Source of the DNA: Fagopyrum homotropicum
Lineage: Eukaryota; Streptophyta; Magnoliopsida; Caryophyllales; Polygonaceae
Assembly: GCA_033239125.1 (NCBI GenBank)
Contig: BSWB01000003.1
Location: 137,554,320-137,618,319 of the forward strand
DNA: 64,000 nt
Direction of reading: 5' to 3'
Shown: positions 60,346 to 64,000 of the stretch, one piece after another
Layout: the number at the start of each line of letters is the position of its first letter
Position numbering within the stretch: position 1 is the stretch's first letter
Made by a program: the position numbers and the translations under genes
Notes under the pieces: generated by a model
Told to the model about the DNA's origin: nothing
Seen by the model: only the letters and a program-made list of their open reading frames with translations
Database searches by the model: none

Positions 60346-61444
60346 AAACTTTGATTTGAAGGGCTTTGAAACTCCTTTCAAGGGCCTTGACTTCTTGCTC
60401 CTACAAAAGAAAGTTAGTCACAATAAAGTATGTATGGTGTGGAATTGAAAAGATTAACACGAGCATATGTTTACGAAGTTCGGATCTAAATAGCCTACTC
60501 TCCGTCCCAGGGTATTATCGTAGGATCTAACTATCTATTATCAGTTTCAAAGAGTCATAGATACAAACTAGAAGAAATCCCCTTCTTTTCTCACTGTAGT
60601 CAATGCTACAATCTCGCTCCAACTCTTAACCTAGCTATAATAGTCTAGTTACTTCGCAGAGTAACACACACTCTAGTATAACACTATTTAGATCTTCCAA
60701 TGGAGCTCTAGTGTTTTCTCTCTCTAAGGGGATAAAACTTTTATGTGAATGAGAGAAAGAAAAACAACGAATGAAGATGATTAGGTTGCTTGAAGATGTA
60801 AAGATGTTTTCTTGTGTAAGCTTGTGTACTTGTCTTCTTCGACCATCATCTTCATTTATTCTCTTCTATGGAAAGGTCTTCTAGCCGTTGTAGAGATGAC
60901 CGTTTGAAGATGAATCTTCTTTTCCATGAAGATCGTTTCTTGTTTCGAGATAAGGTAGACGTTGTAAGTCTTCAGCTCTTGAGAACACGTTTAGTCCTTA
61001 ACTCCTTGATCTTCTCGTCTTTTGTTAAATCGAGAGAGAAGATATTTTTTCCATTTTGTTGTTTAGAAAATCTTATAGAAAAGATTCTCTATTCTTCGAT
61101 TGAGATCTTCCTTCGGTTAATAAGATCTTCCTTCGGTTGATAAGATCTTTGGTTGATGAGATCTTTTTGTTACAAAATCTTCCAAGAAAATCTTCAACTC
61201 ATTTTGAATCCTTGGTCCGTGCATCTATAATTCCAAGGCCCTTGATTTCGTCATTTTGTACTTGCTATCTTCCTTTGTCCTTATCAAGACCCTTGACATT
61301 TGCATAAAACCTACACTCAATTCAAACCAACCAAATATCTAGATAATATAAACAATACATTGTTAGTATATCCAACTACTACATTTGTGTGAAGTCTTAC
61401 ATCATCAACACCTGTAAACCATTTTAATCAAGGTAGAGTTGTCA
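60346..61444 (-). repeat. Ty1/copia 3' LTR, part right of F
   Basis: It starts on the minus strand at TGACAACTCTACC after the purine tract. It contains the reverse complement of TTTACGAAGTTCGGATC, a phrase common in plant copia LTRs. AAGATCTTCCTTCGGTT-type units repeat at 61110-61165. The end was displaced to the left of F. Confidence 0.65.
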
Positions 61445-61446
61445 AT

Positions 61447-61458
61447 CTCCCCCTTGAT
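61447..61458 (-). other. Polypurine tract next to the copia 3' LTR
   Basis: The minus strand reads ATCAAGGGGGAG just before the LTR start. A second tract AAAGGGGGAGA lies at 61571-61583, 0.12 kb upstream. Paired GGGGGAGA tracts are common in SIRE-like elements and would prime plus-strand synthesis. Confidence 0.65.
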
Positions 61459-61690
61459 GGAAGACAATACAAATGTTTTATCGTACCTGCATTTGTTAGT
61501 TTAGCAATGCATATGAAAATCTCAAAACTAAAAATACAAAATGTAGTATATCGAAATGTCGGATCATATTTCTCCCCCTTTGTCTTTCAACAAGGGAGAA
61601 AAAACAGTCAAAGAAAGGAAGTCTTAAAACACGATTACAAACCAAAAAACGAAAGTATTTTCACAAACCATAAAAAGTTTTTCAAAACAC

Positions 61691-63154
61691 TCATGACAAC
61701 CAGAGATGTTCAGGTTTCCTTGTACCATTTGGAGGAACTTCCTTTCCCATAATAGTTTCGTAAGGACATATCTCTCCCCGATCCTTTGCATCAGAAAGAT
61801 CACGTTCTTTGAGAGATAAGTCCGTTCCTCTTTGTGTAGAATCCTTGGCATATTTCTTGACTACTCCAAATTCTTCAATTGTCAAGATATCTGGGTCTTC
61901 TACCAATGGTTGACGAATAGGTTTATCCCTGGCAATCTTATGACATTGATCCATCACCTTTTCAGCATCCTTTTGAGTTTCATGTCCATCAACCTCAAAT
62001 ATTGGCTTAATACTACTAGCAGCGGTTAAGGACAAAGCACTTACATGGAACAACTGGTTAATTTTCTGATCAAGAATACCCAATAAGTCTTGAGTGTTGT
62101 CAATCTTATTAGTCACTGAAACTCTAAAATCTACAAAATTAGATCTCAATGAGTTCAGTGACTCTTCTACAAATTCCAACCGCTGCTGTGTAGAAAAATT
62201 CCATTCAGGCTGCTCTTTTAACACCCATACAGTACTAAATCCCACTTTGGTCTTCTGAATTCCTATTGTCTCGAAGAAAGCTTCATCCAATCCTCCATTG
62301 TAAATATTCAAATCCTCATCAAAATAATCAACTGAAAAATGTCTGAATATTATGGGAAGCAGATTCCCATAAGGTAGATGACTGTTACTTGGAGAATTAA
62401 TAGCATTAACCATGTGAGACAAGAGAAGTTCAGGCAGATTCACTTTCAACCCATTCATCACATTGTAAGTTAAGATCAGCACAACATTAGTTATAACGTC
62501 TTTGTTGGCAAACATGGGGACTATGTATCTGTCTAGAATAACATAAATTATTCTGGCCTCTAGAGTTAAACCGGTGATAGTGGGTGGTGATAAGGCATTA
62601 GGAAGAAGAAGCTGCTCTTTGGCTAGGCTTAAAGTTCTAGCAGGGTTTGAATATTCTGAAGCATCATAAAGAGGAATTCCAAAGATATCTGCTAAAATTT
62701 CAGAAGTAATGGTAATTTTCTTACCTTTGATAACAAAATCTAGAATCCATTCACCTCTCTCACGTCTTGCCATTAAGTTTGCATAAAACAATTTGGTCAG
62801 TCGTGAATATGACGATTCTCCTGGATTTAACATAATCCAAATAGAGCTTGCTTGGAGCACTACAAATCCCGGCATTGAAGAGCAGGTAAACAGTTTGCAA
62901 TGGACTGGCTCACACATGCACTGATAAGGATCATCATACTCCATGAGCCATTTCTTAGCTGCTGTTGGGTTAGCGAACCAACTTGATGGAAACCCTGTTT
63001 TGGCAAAAATATCCGCGTCGCTGGAGAACCCTGATGAACTTGAACTCGACCCAGAGTCGAAACTTGAGTCAGAGTCAGACGATACTTGAACGACCCTCTG
63101 TCATTTCGGAACAGAAGATGTTGCTTCATTGATTGAAGGTCTCTTGGATGCCAT
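61691..63154 (-). pseudogene. Envelope-position ORF of the copia element, one premature stop
   Basis: A 487-codon frame from ATG at 63154 to TGA at 61691, open except for TGA at codon 18 (63103-63101). The annotatable uninterrupted part from Met-71 is 417 residues. The N-terminus is Ser/Asp-rich (codons 23-45). Then comes a conserved-looking block with LFYANLMARRERGEWILDF and ITITSEILADIFGIPLYD, a pattern I associate with the plant-transposon-protein domain found in SIRE and Athila-like retroelements. About residues 260-310 of the 417 (RLEFVEESLNSLRSNFVDF... to DQKINQLFHV) look like a coiled coil. No signal peptide or convincing transmembrane segment, so calling it an envelope protein is not justified. 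Function unknown. CGA-to-TGA at codon 18 would be a simple decay event. Confidence 0.75.
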
Positions 63155-63589
63155 TGAGAAAATTTTTAGAGGAAGATGAAGAGGGTTTTGGAAAATGAGA
63201 AGAGTAAAGCAATGTTCTTTCAAAGGAAAAGGGAAGTTGAAGAAATAAAGAAGGAAGAGAAGAGGTTTTTATGGGAAGAAGTCTTATCAACGTAAGATCA
63301 AAAGATTTTTAAGATCTTGGAAAAATCATAGATGATAAAAATTTCTTCCATAAATTTTGGTAACCACTTTTCAAAAACCTTTGAATCTGAAAACAAAACC
63401 ATTTGAAATCCCTTCTAAAGAATAAAAATTAGATAATTCAATATCTAAAAGCTATGAATTTCTAATTGATCCGTTTTATTTATATACCCTTTGAAATATG
63501 TTTCAAGGCCCCTTGAATTTTATTTCACGGCCCTTGAAAGCATCAATTGGGCTGCATGCGTATGAACGATTAAAACTTGTTAACTCCCC
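63155..63589 (-). other. Spacer between copia pol and the downstream ORF
   Basis: AT-rich, no open frame. It contains several copies of the AAGG-CCC-CTTGAA type palindromic phrase (63503-63540), also seen at 61231 and on both sides of element F. Confidence 0.55.
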
Positions 63590-64000
63590 CTACGTTAATG
63601 CTTCCTTGTTTAGCATACCAAACTCTAATCTAATAAAATTAAATTGTTCCACAGGAAGAGGTTTGGTAAAGATATCTGCAAGCTGCAAGTTAGTTGAGAT
63701 AAAAGAAATCGAAACATCACCTTTCTTAACATGATCACGTATGAAGTGATGCCTTACATCAATATGCTTAGTCCTTGAATGCTCCACAAGATTTTTGGTT
63801 ACAGAAAGAGCACTAGTATTATCACATTTTATAGGAATACAAGTCAAACCAAGGTCACGAAGTTGTTGAGCAATCCAAAGAATTTGAGCACAACAGGCTC
63901 CTACAACTATATATTCGGCTTCAGCTGTGGATAGGGCAACAAAATTTCGCTTCTTGGAGTGCCAACTAATTAGGGATGACAATTAGAATTGGCAACATCC
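63590..64000 (-). pseudogene. Ty1/copia RNase H fragment, C-terminal end of pol
   Basis: The frame entering from the window end reads GCCQF, then a TAA (63985-63983), then about 130 residues. Visible copia RNase H marks, numbered from the codon after TAA: SWHSKK (6-11), ALSTAEAEY (16-24, catalytic Glu), KCDNTSAL (52-59, catalytic Asp), SRTKHIDVRHHFIRDH (69-84) and LADIFTKPLP (101-110). The TAA falls where LG normally stands in CQFLG. Apart from that, the fragment is well preserved. The remainder of pol is outside the window. Confidence 0.92.

Larger units (their letters stand above)
60346..64000 (-). mobile_element. Ty1/copia element, SIRE-like, 3' part only
   Basis: On the minus strand: RNase H end (64000-63590), spacer, a long ORF in the envelope position (63154-61691), two AAGGGGGAGA-type purine tracts, and a 3' LTR starting near 61444 and interrupted by F. 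This order (pol, extra ORF, purine tract, LTR) is that of the SIRE/Maximus type of plant copia. The 5' part lies outside the window. Confidence 0.8.

Overview
The window is transposable-element DNA from a flowering plant, probably a eudicot. I saw no convincing host gene, tRNA, rRNA or CRISPR array. Evidence for a plant: Ty3/gypsy LTR elements with 1.8-3.0 kb LTRs and primer-binding sites of the TGGTATCAGAGC type (complementary to initiator tRNA-Met), a SIRE-like Ty1/copia fragment, and a non-autonomous Helitron with a typical plant 3' hairpin. I cannot name the species.

Layout. Element A (+ strand) occupies 1-27217: a 5' LTR cut by the window edge, an internal region, and a truncated 3' LTR. 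Element B (- strand, 5127-24233, TSD TTAGA) sits inside A. Element C (- strand, 9180-19276, TSD GCAGT) sits inside B. Next is a minus-strand LTR remnant, G (27218-27482 and 47581-48865), split by element D (- strand, 27483-47580). D's own 5' LTR is split by element E (+ strand, 35435-45463, TSD GAATA). From 48866 to 50870 lie short AT-rich repeats, a Helitron (49030-49763) and unassigned AT-rich DNA. Element F (+ strand, 50982-60340, TSD TCGTG) is a complete sister of A, inserted into the LTR of a Ty1/copia element. The rest of that copia element (- strand) runs to the window end with an envelope-position ORF and an RNase H fragment.

How the parts relate. All six gypsy-type elements are coding-dead. 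Only reverse-transcriptase, RNase H and integrase relics survive. B, C, D and E share one lesion that removes the RT segment leading into the catalytic Asp pair, yet the LTR pairs of C and E differ at only about 0.3% of sites by eye. They look like a non-autonomous lineage mobilised in trans. LTR divergence falls with nesting depth (A/F several percent, B about 1%, D about 0.5%, C and E about 0.3%), which supports the insertion order.

Most interesting signal. Every sufficiently complete LTR, across families that otherwise differ greatly, keeps what looks like a 457-495 bp intron near its 3' end. It has a consensus AG|GTAAGT donor inside a GTAAGTC/GACTTAC hairpin, a CTAAC branch site exactly 35-36 nt before the acceptor, a TRCAG|GTTAG acceptor, and AATAAA inside the intron. 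Other notable structures are clustered short perfect palindromes in the LTRs, a mosaic templated filler in B, and a mismatched LTR pair shared by A and F that points to DNA-level duplication.

All identities and divergences are eye counts. No database search, alignment or RNA evidence was available.
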